A program made the translations under genes and the position numbers. Positions 28,751-37,861 of a stretch of 64,000 bases of DNA are shown piece by piece. This DNA comes from Mesobacillus subterraneus (GTDB lineage Bacteria > Bacillota > Bacilli > Bacillales > Cytobacillaceae): NCBI RefSeq assembly GCF_023715485.1, contig NZ_JAMBOF010000009.1, forward strand, positions 1 to 64,000, read 5' to 3'. Every line of letters begins with the position of its first letter. The first letter of the stretch is position 1. The notes beneath the pieces are model-generated. The model made no database searches. It saw nothing but the letters and a program-made list of their open reading frames with translations, and was not told the origin of the DNA.

Positions 28751-30133
28751 TTAAGTATGAACTTTTTCAGGTACCTCATATGAATGGATGTAGATTTCGC
28801 TATTTTCAAGTCTGAACATTACTTTCCGATAAATCTGGTGTGTCATTAAGGCGTACTTCCCAAAATAAACTTTAGTATTTGGATAAACCTTTTCAATCAC
28901 AAATAAAGAAGAGTTCAGCCTGTCTTGCTTTTCTGCCTGCAAAATTCTCAGTTCGTCCATCATTAAAAGCAGGCTGTTTTCAAAGCTCATTCTAGTAGCC
29001 TGCTGCTTGCTGATCATTTGCTGCTGCTCATCTGTAAGCTTTCCTGTGTGTTTTGATATTCCAGCCAGTTTCACTTCGATTTCAGTCAGCTTTTTAATAT
29101 TCCCTTTGCTGTTTTCGATTGACTCGATTAATTCTATTTCCGTTTTCTCCAGTAAAGGATCCCATCCGATGGCAAGTTCAGTTTTCGTGAAAAGCTCATT
29201 ACCTAAATCCTTGACAAAAATATTTCTGCCCGCGGAAATGGTGCCTCCAATAATTGTACCAGCTCTACACTCAACATTGCCTCCAACTGTTATCTTGCTA
29301 TGAAGGATTGATGATTTCACAAAAACATCCTGTCCAGCCTTTAAAATCGCCTGGTTAAGATAATTAACCTGAACATTTCCTCCTGCAGTTATGCTCCCTT
29401 TCATCGCTCCAGCTATTCCGCCCTGGATGATAATATTGCCTTCCGCATGCAGGACAGCCGCTTCCACCAGACCATAGACATAGATGTCTCCTCCAGCCTT
29501 CAGTTCATATCCGCCAGGAACGTTTCCTTTAATTATGATATTTCCGACAAAGTCAATATTGCCGGTCCTTAAGTCCAGGTCGCCTTTAACCTCGAAGACA
29601 GGATTTACGGAAATCGATTTATTTGTGATGCTGACCTGGCCATCAAGCATCGAATAAAATTTCCCAGACTCGAACAATACATTGTTGCCAGCTTTTATTT
29701 TGAGTGGACGCCCAGGCTTTGCGGGAATGGAATATCCTGTCACATCTTTACCTGGAGTTCCTTCCGTTGCAGGGATCATAGTTGCCAGCAATTGACGATG
29801 CCTTACTGAAGGTATATGCAACACTGCCCGGAAATTAAAGGTTTTTTGATCAGGCATACTAGTATTTTGAACTTCATTCTGCAAATAGGAATCAATCCCA
29901 TCAGTTTTTGGTTCACCTGCTGCAACTCTCACCGGATAATCAACTGATTTAGGATCCGTGGATATTTGCGTTAACACATCTATTTTTATGCCGTATACTA
30001 CCTTTTCTTCTTTCAGGATATTCAATAGGTCGTTTACAGAACAGGAAATATCCTCTTCTTGGATGTTTAAGATTAAATCCGCTGTTACCCGATCTTTTGA
30101 TAGCTTAACCTCGTACTCCATCCTTAAGTTCAT
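28751..30133 (-). CDS. DUF342 / FapA family polymer-forming-like protein
   Basis: 460 residues. The N-terminal part is a variable domain; the middle (about 150-330) is a glycine-rich repeated beta-structure (IIKGNVPGGYELKAGGDIYVYG, then GNIIIQGG, GGNVQVN and similar turns) typical of FapA/DUF342 beta-helices. The C-terminus is helical, coiled-coil-like (about 340-420). Such proteins occur near flagellar and chemotaxis genes and may act as scaffolds; the exact role is unknown. Start is ATG at 30133 next to CGGAG; ATG four codons later is an alternative. Confidence 0.85.
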   Translation of the reverse strand: MNLRMEYEVKLSKDRVTADLILNIQEEDISCSVNDLLNILKEEKVVYGIKIDVLTQISTDPKSVDYPVRVAAGEPKTDGIDSYLQNEVQNTSMPDQKTFNFRAVLHIPSVRHRQLLATMIPATEGTPGKDVTGYSIPAKPGRPLKIKAGNNVLFESGKFYSMLDGQVSITNKSISVNPVFEVKGDLDLRTGNIDFVGNIIIKGNVPGGYELKAGGDIYVYGLVEAAVLHAEGNIIIQGGIAGAMKGSITAGGNVQVNYLNQAILKAGQDVFVKSSILHSKITVGGNVECRAGTIIGGTISAGRNIFVKDLGNELFTKTELAIGWDPLLEKTEIELIESIENSKGNIKKLTEIEVKLAGISKHTGKLTDEQQQMISKQQATRMSFENSLLLMMDELRILQAEKQDRLNSSLFVIEKVYPNTKVYFGKYALMTHQIYRKVMFRLENSEIYIHSYEVPEKVHT

Positions 30134-30143
30134 CTCCGATCTA

Positions 30144-30905
30144 TCATGCTGTCTCTAACCGTTTCCTTAATTTAAAGATAGCTTTAGAGTGAATCTGTGA
30201 AATCCTGGATGTGGATAAATTCATGACTTGCCCAATTTCAGTCAGAGTCAATTCCTCTTTATAAAACAGGCTTAAAACAAGCTGTTCCTTGTCATTTAAT
30301 TGGGACACCATGAACGCAATTTCCTCAAGCATTTCAGATTTAATGATTTTTTCTTCAGGAATTTCCGCCTTTTCGTCCTTGATAACAAATGATTGGTTAT
30401 CTCTCTCATCATTTTCATTCGGATGTTCATCTATGGAAAGGACATTTGCAAAAAAATGCTCATTGATTGTAGTATATATTTCGCTTTCTTCCATATTTAG
30501 TTCCTTGGCAATCTCTTCTATGGTCGCATTTCGCATTAAACGCTGTTCAAGCCTCTCAATTGCAGCATCAATTTTTTTTGCTTTCTCCCGAGTACTTCTC
30601 GGAAGCCAATCTTCTTTCCTTAATCCATCTAAAATAGCGCCACGAATACGAAATGATGAGTATGTATCAAATTTCAAATCCCTGTTTGGATCAAATTTTT
30701 CCAAAGCATCATACAAACCAATCATACCCAGGCTTTTTAAATCGTCTCTTGAAACGCTCTTCGGAAGGCTCACCGAGATTCTTTGCACATGGTAGGAAAC
30801 AAGTGGCATATATTTTTTAATCAGCAAATTACCTGCATCCGGATCACGGGATTGTACCCATTTTTCCCATGTCAATTGTTCTTCCGATGTAGATCCACGC
30901 ACCAT
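30144..30905 (-). CDS. sigD: RNA polymerase sigma factor SigD (flagellar/motility sigma)
   Basis: 253 residues of the FliA/SigD family. Region 2 includes DDLKSLGMIGLYDALEKFDP and FDTYSSFRIRGAILDGLRKEDWLPRS; region 3 follows (RNATIEEIAKELNMEESEI), then region 4 HTH LTLTEIGQVMNLSTSRISQIHSKA. It directs late flagellar, chemotaxis and autolysin genes. Start chosen: ATG at 30905, 6 nt after GAGGAGGA. Location near the 3' end of the long operon fits the known dependence of SigD level on position in B. subtilis. Confidence 0.97.
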   Translation of the reverse strand: MVRGSTSEEQLTWEKWVQSRDPDAGNLLIKKYMPLVSYHVQRISVSLPKSVSRDDLKSLGMIGLYDALEKFDPNRDLKFDTYSSFRIRGAILDGLRKEDWLPRSTREKAKKIDAAIERLEQRLMRNATIEEIAKELNMEESEIYTTINEHFFANVLSIDEHPNENDERDNQSFVIKDEKAEIPEEKIIKSEMLEEIAFMVSQLNDKEQLVLSLFYKEELTLTEIGQVMNLSTSRISQIHSKAIFKLRKRLETA

Positions 30906-30989
30906 TGTAATCCTCCTCACGCGCATAACGCATTATTCTTTGAAGCTTTTACTATAGAAAAATCAGGGAAAGAAGATCTTTTAAAATGC

Positions 30990-31487
30990 TTAAATCTCAC
31001 TATTCCCTTTATTAACTGTCCTGATCTGCATCAAACCTGTCTTTGGATCGAATTCAATCGTTCTCCCGCTATTTCCGCCAACATCCTGGCCAACAACCGG
31101 AATCCTTAACTCTTTCAATTCGTGTATGACAGCTTCAACATTTCTCGGTCCAATCCTCATCATGTCGCTGCTTCCGGAAAATTGGAACATTTGAGCTCCA
31201 CCAGCAAGTTTAGCTTTCAGCCCTTGATGCTTTGCCCCTTTCTTTATCAAGCTTTCATAGAGTTCTTTAATTGCTGTATTAGCAAATTTCGCTCTATTAA
31301 GTGGTTCTGATCTGGATAAAGCAGAATCCGGCAGCATCACATGGGCCATCCCGGCAAGTTCTCTTGCCTGGTCATACAATACCACTCCAACGCATGAACC
31401 TAGCCCTGTTGTCCTTATTAAATCTGGCGCCTTTACAATATTCATATCAGCAATTCCAACTTTAATGATCTCTGCAGTTTTAAACAT
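30990..31487 (-). CDS. cheD: Chemoreceptor glutamine deamidase CheD
   Basis: 165 residues. The catalytic Cys32 in GLGSCVGV and His49 in MAHVMLPDS are present. CheD deamidates glutamines in methyl-accepting proteins and binds CheC. Start ATG at 31487, 8 nt after GGGAGT; a TTG one codon earlier is possible. It overlaps the cheC end by 8 nt, so the interacting pair is translationally coupled. Confidence 0.96.
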   Translation of the reverse strand: MFKTAEIIKVGIADMNIVKAPDLIRTTGLGSCVGVVLYDQARELAGMAHVMLPDSALSRSEPLNRAKFANTAIKELYESLIKKGAKHQGLKAKLAGGAQMFQFSGSSDMMRIGPRNVEAVIHELKELRIPVVGQDVGGNSGRTIEFDPKTGLMQIRTVNKGNSEI

Positions 31488-32121
31488 CAATCTTTACTCC
31501 CAGGGCACTAAAAATAGTATAGAAAGAATCTGGATCTGGAAGAAGAAAGAAATGGCCTCTAACACTATCTTGCTGTTGAGCACCTTCATCGTCCAATGCT
31601 GTATCAATAACAATGGCATAATCACTTACCTGAGACAGTTCCAGCAAACCAAAACTGACGACAGCCCCTGCCATGTCTATGCTAAGAGCAGGAACTGATG
31701 GGTACAAAGCCAGGCTCGTAAAATCAGAAAGTGAAGAAAGATAGGATCCTGACAAGATGTTTCCCAATTCCTGAAGTGCAGACATAGCTAGTTCATTTTC
31801 CGGCTGTTCTGAAAAGGAAAATGATTGATCTTTGATTAATTGACTGATAAATTTTTCAGCTTGCTGCAGCGGGAGTATAAAAAACATACTGCCTGGCGCA
31901 TCGCCTTCAATTCTAAGAAATACGCTTGCCACAACATTTTCCGCGCCTCCAGCCAAATCCATCATTTCATCAAAGGAAACAACTCTTACACTTGGCACCT
32001 TCATATCAATTTTCTTATTCAATAATGTGGATAGAGCTGTAGCAGCATGGCCAGCCCCAATATTGCCCACCTCTTTTAAAATATCCAGATGGACATCCGA
32101 AATACTTTTTAAAAAAGTCAT
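31480..32121 (-). CDS. cheC: CheY-P phosphatase CheC
   Basis: 213 residues with two ExxN phosphatase motifs, Glu17/Asn20 (LKEVGNIGAG) and Glu118/Asn121 (LQELGNILSG). It removes phosphate from CheY and supports adaptation; activity rises on binding CheD, encoded next. ATG start with GGTGAAGGG upstream. Part of the contiguous cheB-A-W-C-D block. Confidence 0.96.
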   Translation of the reverse strand: MTFLKSISDVHLDILKEVGNIGAGHAATALSTLLNKKIDMKVPSVRVVSFDEMMDLAGGAENVVASVFLRIEGDAPGSMFFILPLQQAEKFISQLIKDQSFSFSEQPENELAMSALQELGNILSGSYLSSLSDFTSLALYPSVPALSIDMAGAVVSFGLLELSQVSDYAIVIDTALDDEGAQQQDSVRGHFFLLPDPDSFYTIFSALGVKIDV

Positions 32122-32139
32122 AGTTTTTTCCCTTCACCT

Positions 32140-32595
32140 TTACAGTGCATTAATTTCATCGGTCTCAAGGATGTTTACTAAGTCAATCACAATCAGAAGC
32201 CTCTTATCCAGATTGGCTACCCCATTTATAAATCCTTCAGCCGTTATCCCAACAATTACAGGAGGAGGTTCAATCATGCTGGATGGTATATCAATGACAT
32301 CGTTAGCTCCATCAACAATTAAGCCGACCTCCTTATCTTCTACTGACACAATAATGACTCGAGTGCTTTCAGAGTAAGCCTGTTCTTCAAGTCCAAACCG
32401 TACTCGCAAATCAATCAACGGAGTTACTACTCCACGAAGATTCATGACCCCTTTTACAAATGAGTAAGTATGTGGGACCCTTGTGATATGCATGATTTTT
32501 TCGATTGATTTTACCTGTTCTACAGGAACCGCATACTCTTTATCATTCAGCTGGAAAACTATTACCTTTAAGTCTGAAACCAGCATTTCCGCCAT
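32140..32595 (-). CDS. cheW: Chemotaxis coupling protein CheW
   Basis: 151-residue single CheW domain that links receptors to CheA. It has the KVIVFQLNDKEYAVPVEQV strand and VKGVMNLRGVVTPLIDLRVRF, the receptor-binding signature. Start chosen: ATG at 32595, 8 nt after AGGAG; two start codons just upstream lie too close to that site. Confidence 0.96.
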   Translation of the reverse strand: MAEMLVSDLKVIVFQLNDKEYAVPVEQVKSIEKIMHITRVPHTYSFVKGVMNLRGVVTPLIDLRVRFGLEEQAYSESTRVIIVSVEDKEVGLIVDGANDVIDIPSSMIEPPPVIVGITAEGFINGVANLDKRLLIVIDLVNILETDEINAL

Positions 32596-32640
32596 GTTCA
32601 TCACTCCTAAATTTTCATCTGCATCTGCCTGATCACTGAC

Positions 32641-34692
32641 CTATTTTATTAACGCATTGCAATCTACAATCAAGGCTGCCTGTCCGTCTCCGAGAATAGT
32701 TGCACCGGAAATTGCAAATACATTCGTTAAATAATTTCCTAATGATTTAAGAACAACCTCCTGCTGGCCTATGAATGAATCGACTATCAATCCAGCCATC
32801 TTGTCCCCTTTTCGGACGATGATAACAGAATGGAAATGATCTTCAACTAGTTCAGAAGGGACCTCAAAGATATCCTTTAGGAACACCAATGGGACGACCT
32901 TGCCCCTAAAGTCGATTACCTTTTGATTATGCGCATTCATGATTTCAGAATCTTTGATAATGGCAGTTTCGATAATTGAAGAAAGAGGGATTGCAAACTT
33001 TTCTTTCTGAATTTCCACAAGCATTACCGAAATAATCGATAATGTCAGTGGCAGTTGAATAGAGAAAATTGTCCCTTTATTTTCTTTTGAATCAATTGAA
33101 ATGGTACCGCCTAAAGATTCTATTGTATTTTTAACAACATCAAGCCCTACTCCGCGGCCTGAAATATCAGATATCTTTTCTGCTGTCGAGAAACCGGATG
33201 ACAGGATTAACTCATAAGCCTGCTTATCAGTAAATCCAGCTGCAGCTTGTTCGGTAATAATCCCTTTGCTGATCGCCTTCTTTAATACCTTTTCCTTGCT
33301 GATTCCAGCGCCATCGTCTTCAATCTCAATGAATACATGGTTACCACTGTGAAATGCACGCAAAACTACAGTGCCTTCTTCATACTTGCCCTTGGTTCTT
33401 CTCTCTTCGGGTGATTCAATGCCATGGTCTACCGAATTTCTCAATAAGTGAACAAGCGGGTCGCCAATTTCATCGATTACTGTACGGTCTAGTTCTGTCT
33501 CTGCACCAACAATTTCAAGATTGATTTTCTTATTTAAATCTCTTGCAAGCTGGCGAACCATTCGGGGGAATCTATTGAATACTGTCTCTACCTGGACCAT
33601 CCGCATATTTAAAATGATGTTTTGCAAGTCACCTGAAATTCTCGACATACGCTCGACAGTTTCGGTAAGTTCCGTATTCTCAAGATCTTTGGAAATTTGC
33701 TCTAGCCTTCCGCGATCGATTACAAGCTCTTCGAATAGATTCATTAATATATCTAAGCGCTCGATGTTCACACGGATTGTTTTGTTACTATTATTCTGTT
33801 TCCCGTTGTTCTTCTTTTCTTCCACTTGAGGACGATCTGCCGGTGCAGAAGATATTAAAGAAGGATCATCGCTTTGGACTTCAGAATTATCATTGATGGA
33901 GTGAACTTCAAGTTCGGTAACGTTGCTTAGTTCACTGAATTCCAGTGATTTAACTTCCGTTTTGACCACTTCAGAAACTTTCATGATCATGCCTTTTATA
34001 TCTTCAGGATTTTCTTTGGAAACGATCGTAACAGAGAACTCCTGGTCGAACTGCTCTTCTTCCAATTGGTCAACAGATGGGCTAGATTTTATGACTTCAC
34101 CAATCTTCTCGAGGACTTCAAATACCATATAAACTCGGGCGGCTTTTAGTAAACAATCTTCGCGTAATGCAATGGCAATTTCATAAACACCGAAACCCTG
34201 CTCTTTTGATTGTTTTAAAACTGTCAATTCAAATTCGTCATAGTTTGAAAGAATCGGGGTATCCACTGCTGTAGTTGCAGCAACTTCTGGTTTAGCTGAA
34301 GTGACGACAAGTTCACCCTTTTCAATTAACTTTAACTTTTCTACTGTCTCCGTGACATTTTTCTTTCCATCACCACCTGCAGCGATTGATTGTACCATAT
34401 CCTCAAGGTGGTCAACGGCCATGAAAATGACATCGAGAATTTCTGGAGTCGTTTTCAAGCGGCTATTCCGTATTGCATCAAGCACATTTTCCATCTGGTG
34501 AGTCAAGCTTGCCAGATCCTCATAACCCATGGTCGCCGACATCCCTTTGAGCGTGTGTGCTGACCTGAAGATTTCATTGATGATCATTAAATCATCTGGA
34601 TTCTTTTCCAGTTCCAGTAATTGTTCGTTGCAGGCCTGCAAATGTTCTTTACTTTCTTCAATAAAGACTTCAAGATATTGATTTAATTCCAT
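32641..34692 (-). CDS. cheA: Chemotaxis histidine kinase CheA
   Basis: 683 residues in the classical five-domain order: P1 with phospho-His46 (RSAHTLKGMS), P2 CheY/CheB-binding (about 155-265), P3 dimerisation (about 300-360, after a polar linker), P4 kinase with N, G1 (DDGAGIS) and G2 (GRGVGLDVV) boxes, and P5 CheW-like regulatory domain at the C-terminus. ATG with GGGGGTG 8 nt upstream. Confidence 0.98.
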   Translation of the reverse strand: MELNQYLEVFIEESKEHLQACNEQLLELEKNPDDLMIINEIFRSAHTLKGMSATMGYEDLASLTHQMENVLDAIRNSRLKTTPEILDVIFMAVDHLEDMVQSIAAGGDGKKNVTETVEKLKLIEKGELVVTSAKPEVAATTAVDTPILSNYDEFELTVLKQSKEQGFGVYEIAIALREDCLLKAARVYMVFEVLEKIGEVIKSSPSVDQLEEEQFDQEFSVTIVSKENPEDIKGMIMKVSEVVKTEVKSLEFSELSNVTELEVHSINDNSEVQSDDPSLISSAPADRPQVEEKKNNGKQNNSNKTIRVNIERLDILMNLFEELVIDRGRLEQISKDLENTELTETVERMSRISGDLQNIILNMRMVQVETVFNRFPRMVRQLARDLNKKINLEIVGAETELDRTVIDEIGDPLVHLLRNSVDHGIESPEERRTKGKYEEGTVVLRAFHSGNHVFIEIEDDGAGISKEKVLKKAISKGIITEQAAAGFTDKQAYELILSSGFSTAEKISDISGRGVGLDVVKNTIESLGGTISIDSKENKGTIFSIQLPLTLSIISVMLVEIQKEKFAIPLSSIIETAIIKDSEIMNAHNQKVIDFRGKVVPLVFLKDIFEVPSELVEDHFHSVIIVRKGDKMAGLIVDSFIGQQEVVLKSLGNYLTNVFAISGATILGDGQAALIVDCNALIK

Positions 34693-34711
34693 GTGCCATG
34701 CACCCCCGGCC

Positions 34712-35806
34712 TTAAATATATTTCATAATTGATTGAGCAATATTTTCCACATTTGACACATCATCCACCATATTAGTGCCAATCGCCGCTTTAGGCATCC
34801 CAAAGACAATAGATGTCTCCTGGGATTCGGCTATCGCTTTTACAGCGCCGTTTTTTTTCATTTCCAGCAACCCTTTAGATCCGTCTGATCCCATACCAGT
34901 CATAATGACCGCTATTTTCGTGTAATTCTTTATACTGCTGACTGATTCAAACATTACATCAACAGACGGTCGATGCCCATTGCGAGGCGCCGCGTTCCCT
35001 AAGCTGATCGCCAGGCTTGTTCCGATACTTTTCACTTGCAAATGCCACCCGCCTGGGGCTATGTATGCAGTCCCCTTTTGCAGAAGCTCACCGTCCTCAG
35101 CTTCCTTTACGTGTATCTGGCTTAACGAATTCAGGCGATTGGCTAGTGACTTCGTAAACCCAGCTGGCATGTGCTGGACGATAAGTATTGGCACGCCAAT
35201 ATCTTTTGGCAATGATGTCAATACCTGCTGGAGAGCTCTGGGGCCCCCAGTCGAAGTGCCAATACAGACAATTTTTTTTGAATTCTGATCCCGTTTCGTT
35301 CCGGATGCAAACAGCTTTTCTGCGGGCTTTTTCTCAGAAGCTATCATTCTAAACGCGTTTTTATCAACAGGTACAGAAATGTCGACGCTGCTAAGCTTCG
35401 ACAGATTCGCTTTGCTCGCTGAGAGAATCTTTTCAATCAGTTCCGCTTTGATTTTATGCAGGTCGATTGAAATGGATCCAGACGGTTTTGCGACGAAGTC
35501 CACAGCTCCTGCCTGAATCGCTTGTAAGGTAGTATCCGCACCTTCTTTCGTGGTGCTTGACAGCATGACAACCGGTATCGGTTGTTCCCTCATGATTGTT
35601 TTTAATACTTCCAGACCATTCATAACTGGCATTTCCACATCGAGCGTGATGACATCCGGCCTGAATATTCTCCATTTCTTCAAAGCGTCCTCACCATTGC
35701 GGGCCGTACCTATAACCTCAATCTCAGGATGTTCGGATAGAAAGTCGTTAATAAGCTTGCGCATGAAAGCTGAATCATCTACGATGAGTACTCTGATCTT
35801 CGCCAA
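34712..35806 (-). CDS. cheB: Chemotaxis response regulator methylesterase CheB
   Basis: 364 residues. Receiver domain with Asp56 in TLDVEMPVMNG and Lys in VAKPSG; C-terminal methylesterase with GTSTGGPRALQQVL (catalytic Ser), IVQHMPAGFT (His) and MTGMGSDGSKG (Asp). It demethylates and deamidates receptors when phosphorylated by CheA. TTG start at 35806, 5 nt after AGGGGTC, 8 nt downstream of flhG. Confidence 0.97.
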   Translation of the reverse strand: MAKIRVLIVDDSAFMRKLINDFLSEHPEIEVIGTARNGEDALKKWRIFRPDVITLDVEMPVMNGLEVLKTIMREQPIPVVMLSSTTKEGADTTLQAIQAGAVDFVAKPSGSISIDLHKIKAELIEKILSASKANLSKLSSVDISVPVDKNAFRMIASEKKPAEKLFASGTKRDQNSKKIVCIGTSTGGPRALQQVLTSLPKDIGVPILIVQHMPAGFTKSLANRLNSLSQIHVKEAEDGELLQKGTAYIAPGGWHLQVKSIGTSLAISLGNAAPRNGHRPSVDVMFESVSSIKNYTKIAVIMTGMGSDGSKGLLEMKKNGAVKAIAESQETSIVFGMPKAAIGTNMVDDVSNVENIAQSIMKYI

Positions 35807-35814
35807 TAAGACCC

Positions 35815-36681
35815 CTACCTTTCGAAAAGGAATTGCTTTAATCTTGCTGTAAAACCTCTGTTATCTCTCTTTTCGGCATTGTAGTTCATTTTGTTCATAT
35901 ATTTTTCTGCAATCGCAGACATTCCTTTTGCAGCTTGTGACCGTTCATTGAACAAAACAAAAGGGATCTGCCTTTTCACTGCTTCATGCACACTTTTATC
36001 ATCAGGAAGCATACCGAGCTTTATCGGGGACCGTCCGAGAAACTTTCCAAGGACATCCTCGAGCCTCGAAAGAGTTTCATTCCCTTCCTTTGTGGAACCC
36101 GCTCTGTTTACGACTAAGTAAAAAGGCAGCTCCGAATCGGCCATGTGAATGTATTTCATAGTGGCATAGGCATCCATCAATGAAGTAGGTTCAGTAGTTG
36201 TAATCACGAAAATCTCATTGACTGAAAGAAGGATCGATAGAGTTTCTTCATTCAGTCCGGCGCCCATATCAAAAATAAGATAATCATATTTTCTTAGAAC
36301 TTCACTTAGACTTGCGGTGAAATAATCCACACTTTCCCTGTCCATCCTTATTAACTGGCTTAATCCAGTACCGCCAGAAATATATTCAATTCCTTCAGGC
36401 CCTCGTAAAATAACCTCTTCTATAGATGACTTACCTGAAAGAAAATCAGCTATGGAAAGGGATGAGTTTCTGCCCATCAAAATCTCAATATTCCCCATCC
36501 CTATATCGAGATCAAACAGCAATACTTTAAAGCCTTTCCTAGCTAACGATATCGAAAAATTAAGCGAAAAGTTTGACTTGCCTACCCCGCCTTTGCCGCT
36601 TACGACAGCGAGTGTTTTCGCTTCCTTTGAAGGAATATCCATCTTAAGACGGTTTCTTAGTTTCTCTGCCTGATCACTCAT
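35815..36681 (-). CDS. flhG: FlhG (YlxH), MinD-like flagellar number ATPase
   Basis: 288-residue MinD/ParA-type ATPase with deviant Walker A SGKGGVGKS (28-36) and the LLFDLDIGMGN segment. It controls flagellar number and C-ring assembly with FlhF and interacts with FliM/FliY. The C-terminal amphipathic tail ends GFTARLKQFLFER, a likely membrane-targeting helix. Start chosen: ATG at 36681, 9 nt after GGAG; it overlaps the flhF stop by 8 nt, so the two are coupled. Confidence 0.95.
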   Translation of the reverse strand: MSDQAEKLRNRLKMDIPSKEAKTLAVVSGKGGVGKSNFSLNFSISLARKGFKVLLFDLDIGMGNIEILMGRNSSLSIADFLSGKSSIEEVILRGPEGIEYISGGTGLSQLIRMDRESVDYFTASLSEVLRKYDYLIFDMGAGLNEETLSILLSVNEIFVITTTEPTSLMDAYATMKYIHMADSELPFYLVVNRAGSTKEGNETLSRLEDVLGKFLGRSPIKLGMLPDDKSVHEAVKRQIPFVLFNERSQAAKGMSAIAEKYMNKMNYNAEKRDNRGFTARLKQFLFER

Positions 36682-37861
36682 AGGTGCTAACTCCAAGAAT
36701 AGTATTGGCGATGACTTCAGGATTTGCCTCAATCAAATCATCAGGAACGTCCTGCCCATTAGTCACATACGCAATCCCAGTAGAGAATTTCACTGCCATA
36801 TTCAGCATCGCGCCGTAAACAGCTGTTTCATCCATTTTGGAGAAAATGAATTTATCGATGTGGATGAGCGAAAACTGTTTCCGAATCTCTTCCATATCCT
36901 TTTGCTTTGAAGTTAGCGCGAGAACCAAAAAGGTTTCCATCTCATTATTGAAATCCATTGCATTTTTCAAATCGCTGACATATTTTTGATTCCTGAAGTT
37001 TCTTCCTGCTGTATCAATAAACACGAAATCATAAGCAGAAAATTTTTCTGTTGCCGTTTTGAAATCGTCCAAGTTATAGCAAACTTCAATTGGCACATCG
37101 AGAATTTTGGCATACGTTTTTAATTGTTCTATTGCCGCGATCCGGTATGTATCGGTTGTAATGAAGGCTACTTTCTTTTGATGCTTCAACACACATTCCG
37201 CAGCAACTTTAGCAAGAGTAGTTGTTTTCCCTACTCCTGTCGGTCCAATTACATTGATGAACTTCTTTTTGAATGAAAGGCCGCCGAACGAATAAGCAGA
37301 TAACTTTTCCTTGATCACTTCAGAGCTCCATTTACCAATCTCATCATGGTTCGCAGCCGCTCCACCTGAATACCATTTTTCAAGGAGGACTGCAGCCAGC
37401 TCATCGAGGATGGCGGGCTCCACTTCCTGTTCTTTAAACAGCTGAAGCTGTTTGTTAATCGGATCTGGCAACGAAACTGGTGCAGCATTGCTTGCTCCAC
37501 TCGTTTTAAGAAGTTCTTTTAAAAGTGTAATTTCTTTTAGGAGTTCGCTGTCATCTTTTGAAGTATCCACAGCCGCTGATCGTCCTTGCCAATCTGGTTT
37601 GTCAGCTGCCGATAGTTCGTAGGATTTTAACGATTGCTTATTATAGTTTTGCTGTTTTTCAGTGATTGCAGGCTTCAGACTGCTTTCCGTATCAGGGTCG
37701 ATAGCAGCGATTACTTCTATACTGTTTTTCCGAAAAAACCCCATGAATCCTCCGGACTGGACGACTCGGGAATTCAAGATGACTGCATCACTGCCTAGTT
37801 CGGCCCTTACTTGTTTCATTGCTTCCGGCATGGATGATGCTGTATATTTTTTTACCTTCAT
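36674..37861 (-). CDS. flhF: FlhF, SRP-like GTPase for flagellar placement
   Basis: 395 residues: basic N-terminal B domain (KKYTASSMPEAMKQVRAELG...), a disordered linker, N domain, and SIMIBI G domain with [14 protein letters not shown], then TTDTYRIAAIEQL and FIDTAGRN. It positions flagellar basal bodies. ATG overlaps the flhA stop in ATGA. Length is similar to Bacillus homologues. Confidence 0.96.
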   Translation of the reverse strand: MKVKKYTASSMPEAMKQVRAELGSDAVILNSRVVQSGGFMGFFRKNSIEVIAAIDPDTESSLKPAITEKQQNYNKQSLKSYELSAADKPDWQGRSAAVDTSKDDSELLKEITLLKELLKTSGASNAAPVSLPDPINKQLQLFKEQEVEPAILDELAAVLLEKWYSGGAAANHDEIGKWSSEVIKEKLSAYSFGGLSFKKKFINVIGPTGVGKTTTLAKVAAECVLKHQKKVAFITTDTYRIAAIEQLKTYAKILDVPIEVCYNLDDFKTATEKFSAYDFVFIDTAGRNFRNQKYVSDLKNAMDFNNEMETFLVLALTSKQKDMEEIRKQFSLIHIDKFIFSKMDETAVYGAMLNMAVKFSTGIAYVTNGQDVPDDLIEANPEVIANTILGVSTYE

